Positions 38,826-47,776 of a stretch of 64,000 nucleotides of DNA are shown here, one piece after another (positions within the stretch are counted from its first letter, which is position 1; each line of letters opens with the position of its first letter). Origin of the DNA: Streptomyces rubellomurinus (GTDB lineage Bacteria > Actinomycetota > Actinomycetes > Streptomycetales > Streptomycetaceae); assembly GCF_000961885.1 (NCBI RefSeq), contig NZ_JZKH01000016.1:1-64000 (forward strand). Direction: 5' to 3'. The notes under the pieces were generated by a model. It was given only the letters and a program-made list of their open reading frames with translations, was not told the origin of the DNA and did not search any database. The translations under genes were made by a program, and so were the position numbers.

Positions 38826-41078
38826 CTAGTTGTAGCTGACGGTGACGCTCGCCCCGTCGAAGCCCTGCTGGGCGAAGAGGCTGAAGTAGACGTACCCGGC
38901 GGGCGGGTTGGCGATTGTCAGCGTCTCGCCGTTGCCGCCGTTGGTCGACTTGGCCTGGTACGAGCCGGTGGTGGCCCAGGAGCCGCCGTTGTAGTACAGG
39001 TCGGCGTTGCCGGTACCGCCGCTGCTGGTGATGGTCAGCTGCTTCACGCCGGCCGGCAGCAGGACGAAGTTGTAGCGGTAGTTGCCGGTGGTGGCGGCGA
39101 GGCCGTCGCGGCGGCAGTTCTTGTCGAACTTCCGGACGTCGGCGGCGGTGCACAGCGGGGCCTGGTTGGTGGGCAGGGAGCCGCAGTTGTCGGCGCCGCA
39201 GGCCTTCAGCCAGGTCGCGAAGTCGGCGTCGTAGCGGGTGCCGATGGTGGTCTTGAGCAGCGTGCGGGCGCCCGCCCAGTCACCGGCGCGGTACTTGGCG
39301 AGCAGCGCGTCGACGTCCTGCGGGTGCGACTGCAGCATGTAACGCACCGCCAGGTAGCCCCAGTTGTAGACCCGGGTCGAGTCGGCGTTGTCGTAGGTGC
39401 TGTCGAAGAGCGTGCTCAGCGCGTACGTGCCCAGGCCGGCCTGCTTGACGGCGTCGTCGTAGTGCACGCCCCGGTAGCTGTACGAGACGTACTCGGCCAG
39501 GCCCTCGACCCACCAGACGGTCGGGGTGGTCATGCCGGTGTCGAAGTCGCCGTACATGTCGTAGCGGCCGTCGAGGTAGTGGGTGTACTCGTGGTTGAGG
39601 TTCCAGATCTGGAAGGAGGGGCGCAGCCAGTCGGCCTGGTGGGCGATGAAGCGGGCCTGGTTGCCGGGGACGTTCGGCTTGCCCTCCTCGTACATGCCGC
39701 CGTTGTCGACGGCGATGTTGTACATCTCCCAGGCGTAGAGGCTGTAGTTGTAGTAGTCGTCGAAGACGACGACCTCCAGGCTGGTGTTGTTGTCGTTCGC
39801 CACCGGGCCGTTGTCCTTGACCAGCTTGTGGAAGAACGCGTCCTGGTTGGTCAGGCTGGTGCAGGTGTCGGCGAACTGCTGCGCCGTCATGCTCTGCGAC
39901 CGGATGCTCAGGTTGGCGTTGCAGGTGTGGTTGCTGGTGAGCACCAGCGGCACGAGCTTGGCCGGCACGTCACAGGTGCCGTAGTACGAGCAGTTGTTCG
40001 CGTCCTTCTTCTCCGCGAACCAGAGCAGGTTCATGGTGAGCGGGCCGGTGGCGCCGACCAGCGGGTAGCGGTTGATCAGGTCCTTGACCAGCGGCCGCCC
40101 CTGGGCCCGGAGGGCGTCGTTGGCGACCCAGTTGCCGAGCTCGATGCCGATCGAGGTGACCGCGTCGCCGCCGGTCATCTGGCCGGCGTTGCGGGTGACG
40201 AAGGAGGCGAGCGTGGTGGCGAAGGCCGGGTCGGCCTGCAGCGCGGAGACGAAGGCCGGCAGGTCGAAGCCGCGGTCGATCACGGTCTTGGTGTTGGCGA
40301 CGGCGGCGGCCATCGAACCGGTCCAGGCGGAGGTGTAGTCGCCCAACAGGCGCTTCACGACACCGGTGTAACGGGCGTTCTCCTGCGCGCTGTCGATCAG
40401 CGTGACGGCCTCGGCGAGGGTCGCGCCGTTCGCCTCGGTGACGTCCTTGCTGTGCGGGGCGGCGAAGAAGCCGTCCAGCGCGCCGCGGATCGCGGTCTGC
40501 AGGGTGGTGCCGTACGGGCCGACGACGTCCGAGTGGTTCCACTGCACGTAGTAGCCGGCGCGCAGGAACAGCACCAACTGCCCCGCGGAGGTGGAGTCGT
40601 CGCCAGGGTAGCTGGTCGCGGTGTCGCGCAGGGCGTTCGCGACGGTGGCCATCTGGGCCTCGTTGAACGCGGCCTTGGCGTTGTCGCCGGTGAGGGTGAA
40701 CAGGGTGTTGACGCAGTCCAGGCTCGCGGCCTTGACCTGCTGCACCAGCGCGGCACCGGAGTTGCTGGTGAAGGCGCTCACGTCGCAGGCGGTGGCGGCG
40801 AGTTGGCGCGGCGCCTTGGCCTGACCGGTGGCGCTGCCCGCCGCCGGGGAGGTGGCCTTCGCCTGCGGGTCCGAGGCGAGCGGACGGGGGTCGCGCGGGG
40901 TCTCGGGGGACTTGGGGACGGGGATCGCGTGCGGGGCGGTTCTGGCGGCTGTGGGCGCGGGGGTGGTGGGGGCCGCGTGGGCGGCCTGGGGTGCGTACAG
41001 GCCGAGCGCGAGGAAGCAGGCAGCACCGAGCGCGGGCAGTTTCCGCGCACGGGCCATCGATATCCGGGAGGGACGCAT
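38826..41078 (-). CDS. Secreted collagenase (peptidase family M9) with C-terminal PPC-like domain
   Basis: A 750-residue exported zinc peptidase. The signal peptide includes LPALGAACFLALGLYAPQAA, cut before HAAPTT. A collagenase activator-type helical region (130-350) is followed by the peptidase with zinc motif NHEYTHYLDGR and the downstream ligand/loop WWVEGLAEYVSYSY. The last 85 residues form a PPC/collagen-binding-like beta domain ending ASVTVSYN. It would degrade collagen-like or gelatin substrates outside the cell. GGAGG 7-8 nt before the ATG at 41078 sets the start; the frame is open to 41162 without one. A palindrome lies 62 bp upstream. Confidence 0.9.
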   Translation of the reverse strand: MRPSRISMARARKLPALGAACFLALGLYAPQAAHAAPTTPAPTAARTAPHAIPVPKSPETPRDPRPLASDPQAKATSPAAGSATGQAKAPRQLAATACDVSAFTSNSGAALVQQVKAASLDCVNTLFTLTGDNAKAAFNEAQMATVANALRDTATSYPGDDSTSAGQLVLFLRAGYYVQWNHSDVVGPYGTTLQTAIRGALDGFFAAPHSKDVTEANGATLAEAVTLIDSAQENARYTGVVKRLLGDYTSAWTGSMAAAVANTKTVIDRGFDLPAFVSALQADPAFATTLASFVTRNAGQMTGGDAVTSIGIELGNWVANDALRAQGRPLVKDLINRYPLVGATGPLTMNLLWFAEKKDANNCSYYGTCDVPAKLVPLVLTSNHTCNANLSIRSQSMTAQQFADTCTSLTNQDAFFHKLVKDNGPVANDNNTSLEVVVFDDYYNYSLYAWEMYNIAVDNGGMYEEGKPNVPGNQARFIAHQADWLRPSFQIWNLNHEYTHYLDGRYDMYGDFDTGMTTPTVWWVEGLAEYVSYSYRGVHYDDAVKQAGLGTYALSTLFDSTYDNADSTRVYNWGYLAVRYMLQSHPQDVDALLAKYRAGDWAGARTLLKTTIGTRYDADFATWLKACGADNCGSLPTNQAPLCTAADVRKFDKNCRRDGLAATTGNYRYNFVLLPAGVKQLTITSSGGTGNADLYYNGGSWATTGSYQAKSTNGGNGETLTIANPPAGYVYFSLFAQQGFDGASVTVSYN

Positions 41079-41139
41079 CTGTGGGGGCCTCCGGGGCCGT
41101 TGAGGGTCGCCGCGTGGTTGGGGGCACGCGGGTCCTGAT

Positions 41140-41162
41140 GTGTGACATGTAAAATGCCACAC
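41140..41162 (-). promoter_or_regulatory. Near-perfect palindrome upstream of the collagenase gene
   Basis: Arms GTGTGACAT and ATGCCACAC (8 of 9 paired) flank a 5-nt centre (41140-41162). AT-rich sequence within and next to it may form the promoter. It is a likely dimeric-repressor operator; no regulator gene adjoins it. Confidence 0.55.
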
Positions 41163-41238
41163 TTTACGTAGCGGCGGGAAGCCCTTGAGACTGAATTGGT
41201 TGGAGCGTCAGGAATAAGCAGGAGCCCAGTGATCGCTG

Positions 41239-41255
41239 TTGCAACTCATACGCAA
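41239..41255 (+). promoter_or_regulatory. Nur (nickel-responsive) box upstream of sodF
   Basis: TTGCAA-CTCAT-ACGCAA (41239-41255) matches the streptomycete Nur-box layout, two TTGCAA-like half sites separated by 5 bp. Established knowledge: Nur with nickel represses the iron SOD gene while the nickel SOD is used. It lies 57 nt before the sodF start. Confidence 0.7.
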
Positions 41256-41312
41256 TAGTGTTGTCCCGGCACGATCAGCACTGACCAACCCGCCGAAAGG
41301 GGCCGTGTCCTG

Positions 41313-41918
41313 ATGGGCACCTACACGCTTCCCGACCTGCCGTACGACTACTCCGCCCTCGAGCGCGCCATGTCCGCCGAGATCCTGGAGCTGCACCACT
41401 CCAAGCACCACGCCGCGTACGTCAAGGGCGCCAACGACACCCTGGAGCAGCTCGCCGAGGCCCGCGACAAGGAGCAGTTCGGCGGCCTGGTGGGCCTGCA
41501 GAAGACCTTCGCCTTCCACCTGTCCGGCCACGTCCTGCACTCGCTGTTCTGGCAGAACCTCTCGCCCGAGGGCGGCGACCGCCCCGAGGGCGAGCTGGCG
41601 GATGCGATCACCGAGCACTTCGGCAGCTTCGACGCCTTCAAGAAGCAGCTGACGAACGCGACGACCGGCGTCCAGGGCTCGGGCTGGGGCATCCTCTCCT
41701 GGGAGCCGCTGGGCGGCCGGCTGATCGTCGAGCAGGTCTACGACCACCACGGCAACGTCGGGCAGAACACCACGCCGCTGCTGGCCTTCGACGCCTGGGA
41801 GCACGCCTACTACCTGCAGTACCGCAACGTCCGCCCGGACTACGTCACCCGCCTGTGGGACGTCGTCAACTGGCAGGACGTCTCGGCCCGCTTCGCGGCC
41901 GCCACCAAGACCGTCTGA
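41313..41918 (+). CDS. sodF: Iron (Fe/Mn-family) superoxide dismutase
   Basis: A 201-residue cytoplasmic SOD. Metal ligands are visible in [14 protein letters not shown] (His), [17 protein letters not shown] (His) and [14 protein letters not shown] (Asp and His). The N-terminus [16 protein letters not shown] is typical of streptomycete SodF. A Nur box upstream supports the iron type, repressed when nickel is plentiful. It is monocistronic, ending at a strong bidirectional terminator. Confidence 0.94.
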   Translation: MGTYTLPDLPYDYSALERAMSAEILELHHSKHHAAYVKGANDTLEQLAEARDKEQFGGLVGLQKTFAFHLSGHVLHSLFWQNLSPEGGDRPEGELADAITEHFGSFDAFKKQLTNATTGVQGSGWGILSWEPLGGRLIVEQVYDHHGNVGQNTTPLLAFDAWEHAYYLQYRNVRPDYVTRLWDVVNWQDVSARFAAATKTV

Positions 41919-41934
41919 GCGCGAGCTGAGACGC

Positions 41935-41974
41935 GAACGGCCCCGGGCCTGGTCGGGCAGGCCCGGGGCCGTTC
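41935..41974. terminator. Strong bidirectional terminator between sodF and NADAR gene
   Basis: A perfect 17-bp stem, GAACGGCCCCGGGCCTG with its complement, and a 6-nt loop. The right arm reaches the NADAR stop codon. Confidence 0.9.
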
Positions 41975-42410
41975 AGCCGCGCAGTTGGCTGCGGGTGCGC
42001 ATCAGGATCCGGCCGAGCATGTTCCTGCCGGTCCCGGTGCGTCCGCGCCCCCAGTAGTGGTCGGTCGAGGTGTCCTCCACGATCTCCTCGTCCCCGGTGG
42101 CGAGGAGGATTTCCCGGATGTCGTCATGGGCCCGGAACTTGGCCCCGACCGCGCGCCGCATCACATCATCCTTGACCCGCTCCCAGTCCCTGCGGAGTGG
42201 CTTCGACGAATCCCGCCCCAACTCCGCTGCCCGCAGTGGTGTACCGGCCCGGCGGATGAGTTCGGCCTGCCGCGTCCCGAGGAACTTCTGGGCCTGGTAG
42301 TAGTGCTCCGACGTCGGCCAGAGAAGACCGTCGAGCTCCACCTCATGCGCCGAGAAGTTCGAGAAGCACCCGTACGGCACTTCGTCGGCCCCGTAGAAGT
42401 AGATCGTCAT
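41973..42410 (-). CDS. NADAR-family protein (YbiA/RibX-like)
   Basis: A 145-residue NADAR-fold protein. It shows YGCFSNFSAHEVELDGLLWP, TSEHYYQAQKFLG, the helix VKDDVMRRAVGAKFRAHDDI, and the terminal DHYWGRGRTGTGRNMLGRIL. Members act as N-glycosidases, on riboflavin-pathway intermediates or on ADP-ribosylated nucleic acids. The start at 42410 begins MTIYFYGADEVPYGCF, the usual N-terminus; the longer frame to 42788 runs through the neighbouring regulator. It lies 52 nt downstream of the XRE regulator on the same strand. Confidence 0.88.
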   Translation of the reverse strand: MTIYFYGADEVPYGCFSNFSAHEVELDGLLWPTSEHYYQAQKFLGTRQAELIRRAGTPLRAAELGRDSSKPLRRDWERVKDDVMRRAVGAKFRAHDDIREILLATGDEEIVEDTSTDHYWGRGRTGTGRNMLGRILMRTRSQLRG

Positions 42411-42462
42411 CCCCTGCACGCTCCCAGCCACGAACCCGCGCCCGCAACCGATTTCGCCGTCA

Positions 42463-43806
42463 CTACCCCGCGTCGCCCTGCCCCGGCGACGGCAGCAGGC
42501 TCGCCGCCCGCTCGTCCAGTTCGTCGACTCCCGGCACGTCACGGAGGCGGTAGAGGCGTGCCCGCAGATCGTCGACAGCGTCCTGGACCTTGATCGAGCG
42601 GATGCCGTCCGCGCAGTCGAGGAAGTCGTGCCACGCGGCGAGAGCGCCGTCGACGTCGTCCTGACGGAGCCGGACGGTGCCCAGGTCCGCGAGGACGATC
42701 GCGCGGGTGCGGCGCCGGTCGAGGCCGTGGATGTCGAGCGCGTGCCGGAGATGGTCCTGCGCACCGGCGTAGTCGCCGAGCCGGGCAAGGATCATGCCGG
42801 ACTCATGGGCCCATCGGCCGATGCTGTAGTGCGAGGCCCAGGACCCGCCCGGCGCGTCGGTGGCGCGTTCGATCGCCGTCTGCGAGGCCGAGAGCGCGGC
42901 AGTGGCGGTGCGACGGTCGCCGTCGAGCGCGGCGGCGTTGGCGAGGGTGGCCTGGTAGTAGGCCAGAGCGCGCGGGGCATCGAGGGACTTGGCCTGGTCG
43001 ACGCACTCCTCCGCTATCCGGACGGCGGTGGGTCGGAACCCGAGGTCGATGGCCTGTACGGCGAGGCCCCGGAGAGCGGTGGCGGCCAGCTCGGCGTCGC
43101 CGGCCTCGGAGGCGAGCCGGAAGGAGTGGGCGTAGTACTGCTGGGCGGCGTCCTGGTTGCCCTCGTCCTGGGCCATCCACCCTGCCAGGTGCACGAGTTG
43201 AGCGGTGGCGGCGAGCAACTCCCGGCCGATCGCCTGACTCCACGTCCCGTCCAGCCAGGGCGCCACGTCGTGATGGAGGTAGCGGACTGCGAGATGCCGA
43301 GCGTGCCCGCCACCCAGCTCCGCCGCCGCATCGCCGAGCGACTTCGTCATCTGCCGGACGGCCGCAACCTCCCCCCGCCCGACCTGCACCTTGCCCCCGG
43401 CCTTCAGCCGCACCCGCCGCAACACGGCATCCGGGTCAGGCAGCCCCAGCGCCGCGAGCGCGTACGCGCCAGAGGCGGCCACGAATCCCCGGCGATCCAC
43501 CACGTCCCTCCGGCTCAGCTCGATGACGGAATCCACGGTATCGCCAGTTCCGGTCTCGTCCTGACGAGCTGGCGGGCTGCTAACCGTTTCTGCTAGGTCA
43601 ATGCCCAGAACCGAGATCAGGTACGGCATCCAGTACTTCGGGACGCGGCCGCCGCGCTCCCAGCGGGAGACCTGGCCCCGATCAGGTCCCGAGCCGCCCT
43701 TGCCCTCGGCCTCCCCCAGCTCGCGGCCGAGTCGCGCCTGCGACCAGCCCTTCCTTTCCCGCGCAGCCCTGATCAGCTGTGCGACTGTCGCGGGTCCCCC
43801 TGGCAC
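42463..43806 (-). CDS. XRE-type helix-turn-helix regulator with TPR-like domain
   Basis: A 447-residue regulator. The N-terminal Cro/CI-type helix-turn-helix reads TVAQLIRAARERKGWSQARL, then VSRWERGGRVPKYW. A helical repeat region (200-430) resembles TPRs (AQQYYAHSFRLASEAGDAEL, YAGAQDHLRHALDIHGL). This architecture is common in streptomycetes and often lies beside small ATP-binding proteins, as here. GTG 43806 with GGGAGGG four nt before is the likely start; an extension to 43872 lacks a ribosome binding site. The hydrophobic ASGAYALAALGLP segment is short and unlikely to span a membrane. Confidence 0.85.
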   Translation of the reverse strand: MPGGPATVAQLIRAARERKGWSQARLGRELGEAEGKGGSGPDRGQVSRWERGGRVPKYWMPYLISVLGIDLAETVSSPPARQDETGTGDTVDSVIELSRRDVVDRRGFVAASGAYALAALGLPDPDAVLRRVRLKAGGKVQVGRGEVAAVRQMTKSLGDAAAELGGGHARHLAVRYLHHDVAPWLDGTWSQAIGRELLAATAQLVHLAGWMAQDEGNQDAAQQYYAHSFRLASEAGDAELAATALRGLAVQAIDLGFRPTAVRIAEECVDQAKSLDAPRALAYYQATLANAAALDGDRRTATAALSASQTAIERATDAPGGSWASHYSIGRWAHESGMILARLGDYAGAQDHLRHALDIHGLDRRRTRAIVLADLGTVRLRQDDVDGALAAWHDFLDCADGIRSIKVQDAVDDLRARLYRLRDVPGVDELDERAASLLPSPGQGDAG

Positions 43807-44012
43807 GGCGCCCTCCCTCGGGCCGAGAGCTGGCCCACAGTGGCCGACAACTGGCCGACATCTGGTCCACACTCTGGCACCTTATCTCTCTGCGTGCACA
43901 GCGGTTGACTGAGAGTCAACCGCCTGGACGTCATCGGATTCGTGCTCCGGGCGGCTCGTCCAGCCGATCGGCGCCCCTCTGTGGAGCGCCGCGACCAGGA
44001 ACGGAGACTGCG

Positions 44013-44555
44013 GTGACCGCCGTCGACAATCGACCTCAACAGCGGCCGTGTGGCTTGACCGGAGTGGAAGCCCCCTTGATCGTCAGCCCGCTCGACACCG
44101 CGCGCTTCCCGGTTCCGCTGGAGTGGGGTGTGCCGCCGGGGGCCGACGAGGTGCCGGCGGCGCGGCGGCTCGTGGTGGCGATCGTGCGGGAGTGGGGTGT
44201 GCCGTTCTCGGAAGATGCCCTCCAGGAACTGGAGCTCTGCGCGAGCGAGGTGATCGCCAACGCGCTGCTGCACACCAGGGCCCGCTGCGCGATCACCGTC
44301 CGGCGCCGTGCCGACCGCGTGCGGGTGGAGGTGGCCGACCGGTGCCCGGATCTTCCGCGACCCGAGCGCGACGACGAATCGCCCGGCGGCCGCGGCCTCC
44401 TGCTCGTCGACGCCCTGGCGCACGCCTGGGGCTGGCACCCCACCGGCGCGGGCAAGGTGGTCTGGTTCGACTACCAGGAGACCCCCGAAGCGCCGTGCCC
44501 CACCCACGGTTGGGGCACGGCCCACACCCTCAACTCCCTCCCCGAGGTAGCGTGA
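44013..44555 (+). CDS. Anti-sigma-type ATP-binding protein (HATPase_c_2)
   Basis: A 180-residue SpoIIAB/RsbW-like ATPase domain. The N-box is LELCASEVIANALLH, the Asp strand is VRVEVADRCPDLPRP, and the lid and G-box read SPGGRGLLLVDALAHAWGW. Streptomycetes have dozens, often next to XRE/DUF397 regulators. Here the XRE gene is divergent, 206 nt away. It probably acts as a serine kinase or anti-sigma switch; the partner sigma factor is not local. GTG 44013 with GGAG seven nt before is my start. Confidence 0.85.
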   Translation: MTAVDNRPQQRPCGLTGVEAPLIVSPLDTARFPVPLEWGVPPGADEVPAARRLVVAIVREWGVPFSEDALQELELCASEVIANALLHTRARCAITVRRRADRVRVEVADRCPDLPRPERDDESPGGRGLLLVDALAHAWGWHPTGAGKVVWFDYQETPEAPCPTHGWGTAHTLNSLPEVA

Positions 44556-44578
44556 TGCCGTCCCGGCTCGCCGAATCC

Positions 44579-44626
44579 CCGCCCCGTGGGTCCAGCCGCT
44601 GAGCACCCGGCACAGCCACGGGGCGG
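44579..44626 (+). terminator. Putative terminator after the ATP-binding protein gene
   Basis: An 11-bp perfect stem, CCGCCCCGTGG with CCACGGGGCGG, but with a long 26-nt loop. Confidence 0.45.
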
Positions 44627-44672
44627 ACCGGCCCGATCGCGCACCAGGATCTCCGGCTCGGTGGACCGGGCG

Positions 44673-45479
44673 CTAGATGCGCGCCTTGCGCACCGAGTGC
44701 AGGGTCGCCCCGGCCAGCGCCATCGTCGACCGGACGAGCGACAGCCGCTCGTGCCGGCGGTACAGCGCCCAGTTGTGTTCCACCAGCGACAGCTTGTTCG
44801 ACGACAGGGACCCGGCCCGGCCGGACCGGTAGACCGCCAGCGGTTCCCGCAGCCCCCGGGCGGGGTGCCCGTCCCTCATGATCGACAGCCACAGCGCGTA
44901 GTCCTGCCGCTTCGGCATGTCCGGCATCAGCCGCGTCCCCAGCACCTTCCGGTCGTACATGGCGGTCAGGGCCCCGATGTGGTCCTGCACCAGCATGTCG
45001 CGGTACGTCACCCGCTCCCGCGCCTCGACCACCCGCCCGTTCGGCACGAAGTCGGCGGCCTCGCCGACGTGGTCGCCGTCGACCTTGAAGTAGGAGGTGA
45101 ACGTCAGTGGCGCATCACCGCCGGCGGCGAACGCGAGCTGCCGCTCCAGCTTCTCCGGCAGCCACATGTCGTCGCTGTCCAGCAGCGCCACGTACTCCCC
45201 CCGGGCCCGCGCCATGGCGAGGTTGCGGGCCCTGGCCGCACCGCCCTGCTCGGGCGCCGCCTGCGGGCGAACACGCTCGTCCGTGCGGGCCAGCTCCTGC
45301 AGCAGGTCCATGGAGCCGTCGGTGGACGCGTCGTCGGTGATCAGCAGCTCCACGTCCGCGTGGGTCTGCGCGAGCACGGAGCGCACCGACGCGCCGAGCG
45401 TGGCAGCCGAGTTGTGGACCGGCATCACCACAGAGACCAGGGGCACGGCGCTGCTCCTCACCCGGATCGGAGTCGTCAT
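44673..45479 (-). CDS. Family 2 glycosyltransferase
   Basis: A 268-residue GT-A enzyme. It opens with PLVSVVMPVHNSAATLGASV and has nucleotide-binding VELLITDDASTDGSMDLL and the metal-binding DxD-like YVALLDSDDMWLPEK. The acceptor region contains DMPKRQDYALWLSI (ED-like catalytic base region). It transfers a sugar from a nucleotide donor, probably to a cell-surface glycan or lipid. No other sugar genes are nearby. The ATG at 45479 fits the family N-terminus; no strong ribosome binding site is present. Confidence 0.9.
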   Translation of the reverse strand: MTTPIRVRSSAVPLVSVVMPVHNSAATLGASVRSVLAQTHADVELLITDDASTDGSMDLLQELARTDERVRPQAAPEQGGAARARNLAMARARGEYVALLDSDDMWLPEKLERQLAFAAGGDAPLTFTSYFKVDGDHVGEAADFVPNGRVVEARERVTYRDMLVQDHIGALTAMYDRKVLGTRLMPDMPKRQDYALWLSIMRDGHPARGLREPLAVYRSGRAGSLSSNKLSLVEHNWALYRRHERLSLVRSTMALAGATLHSVRKARI

Positions 45480-45649
45480 GGACGTTGTTGTCGCCGGTCA
45501 AGGGTACGTGGGTCTTGTAATCTTCCTGGCCGGAGACCACCGAGGCGAGGTGCCTCACCGGGTGGGGCACGGCGCACAACCGCAACTCGTCTCGATGACC
45601 CGGCGAACGGTTGGCTCCTTCGGCGGGGGACACCCTCTGTCTTTCCGAG

Positions 45650-45808
45650 GTGAGGAGCGGGCGCGAGGCAGCTGCCCACGCCGAACCCAAGGAACCGAGG
45701 CTGATTCTGTGCTGGGATGGCGTGCAGTGGGTGCCCGAGACGATCGCGCCCGACTATGCGGCAGCCCAACGGCTCGTCCACGGCATCCGGGGCGACGGCT
45801 CGTTCTGA
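45650..45808 (+). CDS. Small conserved-looking protein
   Basis: A peptide of about 52 residues if started at GTG 45650. The frame opens at 45611 with TTG. The second half reads RLILCWDGVQWVPETIAPDY then AAAQRLVHGIRGDGSF, which looks like a folded tryptophan-containing small domain rather than random frame. No good ribosome binding site is present for either start. It lies 55 nt upstream of the CYTH gene on the same strand. Function unknown. Confidence 0.5.
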   Translation: MRSGREAAAHAEPKEPRLILCWDGVQWVPETIAPDYAAAQRLVHGIRGDGSF

Positions 45809-45863
45809 CCGTCCGCCTCCTGGCGGACGGCGCCGAGCCTGTGATCTGACGGAGGGAAGCGAC

Positions 45864-46436
45864 ATGGCGATCGAAGCGGAGCTCAAGGCAGCGGTGCGCG
45901 ACCCGGAGGGTGTGCTGGCCCAGTTGGAGGAGCGGCGCGGTGCCGGTCGGGCCGAGGTGTACCGCGACACGTACTACGACGCGCCGGACGGCAGCCTGAT
46001 GGAGGCCGACCGCGAGCTCCGCATCCGTACCGTGCACGGGCCGGACGACGACACGCGCACCATGCTCACCTACAAGGGCGCCCGGGTGGATGCGGCCTCC
46101 GGCTCGAAGCCGGAGGCCGAGACCCGGGTGGAGGACGCCGAGGCGATGCACGAGATCGTCCGGGGCCTGGGTTTCGTCCCGCGCCTCGCGTTCGAGAAGC
46201 GGTGCCGCAACTACTCCTTCGAGCGCGACGGGCGGCGCATGCTGGCCACGCTCGTCCGTGTTCCGGAGCTGGGGGACGAGACGTTCATCGAGGTGGAGAC
46301 GGTGGCCGACACCGAGGTCGAGGTCGCGCCGGCGCTCGCCTCGGTCCGGGCCGTTCTGCGTGAACTCGGCATCGGTGAGGAGGAATTGACCGCCGAGCTG
46401 TACACCGATGCGGTCGCGGCGGCCCGGCGGCCGTGA
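45864..46436 (+). CDS. CYTH-domain protein (class IV adenylate cyclase/thiamine triphosphatase-like)
   Basis: A 190-residue triphosphate-tunnel protein. The ExExK signature is EAELKA at residues 4-9, followed by the acidic/basic strands YRDTYYDAPDG, DRELRIRTV, LTYKGA, EKRCRNYSFE and ETFIEVETVAD. These line a tunnel that binds triphosphates with metal ions. Substrates range from ATP to thiamine triphosphate or polyphosphate and cannot be fixed here. GGAGGGAAG before the ATG supports the start. It is convergent with the gene at 46444, with only 7 nt between. Confidence 0.88.
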   Translation: MAIEAELKAAVRDPEGVLAQLEERRGAGRAEVYRDTYYDAPDGSLMEADRELRIRTVHGPDDDTRTMLTYKGARVDAASGSKPEAETRVEDAEAMHEIVRGLGFVPRLAFEKRCRNYSFERDGRRMLATLVRVPELGDETFIEVETVADTEVEVAPALASVRAVLRELGIGEEELTAELYTDAVAAARRP

Positions 46437-46443
46437 GGGAACG

Positions 46444-46962
46444 TCAGGTGGCGTCCCCGCCGTCTTGGTCGAGTTCCTCCAGGTCGCGCAGCAGCCGCTT
46501 GACCAGGTAGCGCCCGGCCTCGACGTTGAGCCTGGGGAACTCGACGCCGAGGACGCCCTCGTCGGCTATGCCGATCCGGACCCGGAGCGCCTGCGCCATG
46601 CCGGGGACGAGCTCGGGCTCGCTGATCCAGGCGATCCGGTCCAGCGGCCACGAGTGCACCAGCTTCCCCGGTGCGGCCTTCACGATCCCGCCGAGGGTGA
46701 ACACGGCGACCCGCCGGGAGCTCGACGCGAGGAAGAAGCGGCTCGGCGTGCCGATCGGGACGGACGGCGCCTCGGGCCGGCCCTGCCGTGTGGCGAGCGC
46801 GAACCCCGCCGCCGCGGCGAGCCCGCCGATCCCGGCCGCGCCGACGGTCATCACCTTGCGCACCCCGCCGATGCGGAAGGCGGGCACGGCCTCGCGCACG
46901 ACCTCGCCGGGCAGGAGTTCTCCCGCGAGTCGGCTTTCGACCTTCTCCCTGTACGTGCTCAT
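46444..46962 (-). CDS. Membrane-associated protein of unknown function
   Basis: A 172-residue protein. An N-terminal charged segment (MSTYREKVESRLAGELLPGE) and a Gly/Ala-rich hydrophobic helix (VMTVGAAGIGGLAAAAGFAL) precede a PH-like beta domain (RRVAVFTLGGIVKAAPGKLV, DRIAWISEPELVPGMAQALR). The pattern suggests a bPH/YdbT-like membrane-proximal domain, but I am not certain. GGGGAGAGG precedes the ATG. No operon partner is obvious. Confidence 0.7.
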   Translation of the reverse strand: MSTYREKVESRLAGELLPGEVVREAVPAFRIGGVRKVMTVGAAGIGGLAAAAGFALATRQGRPEAPSVPIGTPSRFFLASSSRRVAVFTLGGIVKAAPGKLVHSWPLDRIAWISEPELVPGMAQALRVRIGIADEGVLGVEFPRLNVEAGRYLVKRLLRDLEELDQDGGDAT

Positions 46963-46996
46963 GCGCGCCTCTCCCCGGGTCGTCGGTACCGGAACC

Positions 46997-47776
46997 CTAC
47001 GGGGTGTCAGAATCGCGGTCCAGGCCCGCGCTGGCCGGAGGACGGCCGCCGCCCGGTGGGTGCGCGGAGGTGTCACCGACCACGTCACGCCAGTGCTTCT
47101 CGGCGGACCGGATGAGGTCGTCGCCGAGGCGTTCGAGGAATCGGCCTGCCAGGGCGAGCCGGGATCCGGCGGCGGTCTCGGCTCCGAAGAGTTCGGCGCC
47201 GCGCAGCGCGGTGGCGGCGAACCGCTGGTTGGCGGCGACGCTGGCCGCGACCGTCCGCAGGCCCGCCTTGTCGTCGAGGACGTACCGGTGGCGGCGGCCG
47301 CCGTCGTCGCGACCGCGGCGGATCAGTTCCTGCCCCTCCAGCAGGCGAACCGCGTGCGAGACGGTCGCCGCGCTGACTCGCAGGTGCTGCGCCATCTCGG
47401 TGGCGGTGCGACTGCCGGTCTCGGAGGTGAAGAGGCAGGCCATCACGCGGGCGGCGGTGCGCGGGAGGCCGGTTTCGACGAGCGCTGTGGTGAGGTCGGT
47501 GACGAACGCGGCCGTTGCGGCGGGGTCGGGGCCGAGTTGCTCGACGGTCCGCCGCACCGGGGCGGGGGGCTGTGGCCGGCGCCGGGCTCGGCGGGTGGTC
47601 GCGAGCTGTGCCAGTTCCGCGCGGTACCGGGCGGGTCCGCCGTTGCGCGTGACCTCGCGGCTCACCGTCGAGGCGGGGCGCTTCAGGCGTCTGGCGATGT
47701 CGGCGTAGCTCAGGCGCTGCGCCAGCCCCGCGGCGATCTGTTGCCGGTCGGCTCTGGTCAGCCTGCGTCCTGGCAT
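46997..47776 (-). CDS. GbsR/MarR-like regulator with an N-terminal IS30-type helix-turn-helix
   Basis: A 259-residue regulator with two DNA-binding modules. The N-terminus (LTRADRQQIAAGLAQRLSYA, then DIARRLKRPASTVSREVTRN) matches the HTH found in IS30 transposases. The C-terminal domain (TATEMAQHLRVSAATVSHAV, RLLEGQELIRRGRDDGGRRH) is a MarR/GbsR winged helix. AGAGGA before the ATG at 47776 fits. It is divergent from the glycosidase-like gene, whose upstream region carries four 16-bp repeats, the probable binding sites. Confidence 0.82.
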   Translation of the reverse strand: MPGRRLTRADRQQIAAGLAQRLSYADIARRLKRPASTVSREVTRNGGPARYRAELAQLATTRRARRRPQPPAPVRRTVEQLGPDPAATAAFVTDLTTALVETGLPRTAARVMACLFTSETGSRTATEMAQHLRVSAATVSHAVRLLEGQELIRRGRDDGGRRHRYVLDDKAGLRTVAASVAANQRFAATALRGAELFGAETAAGSRLALAGRFLERLGDDLIRSAEKHWRDVVGDTSAHPPGGGRPPASAGLDRDSDTP

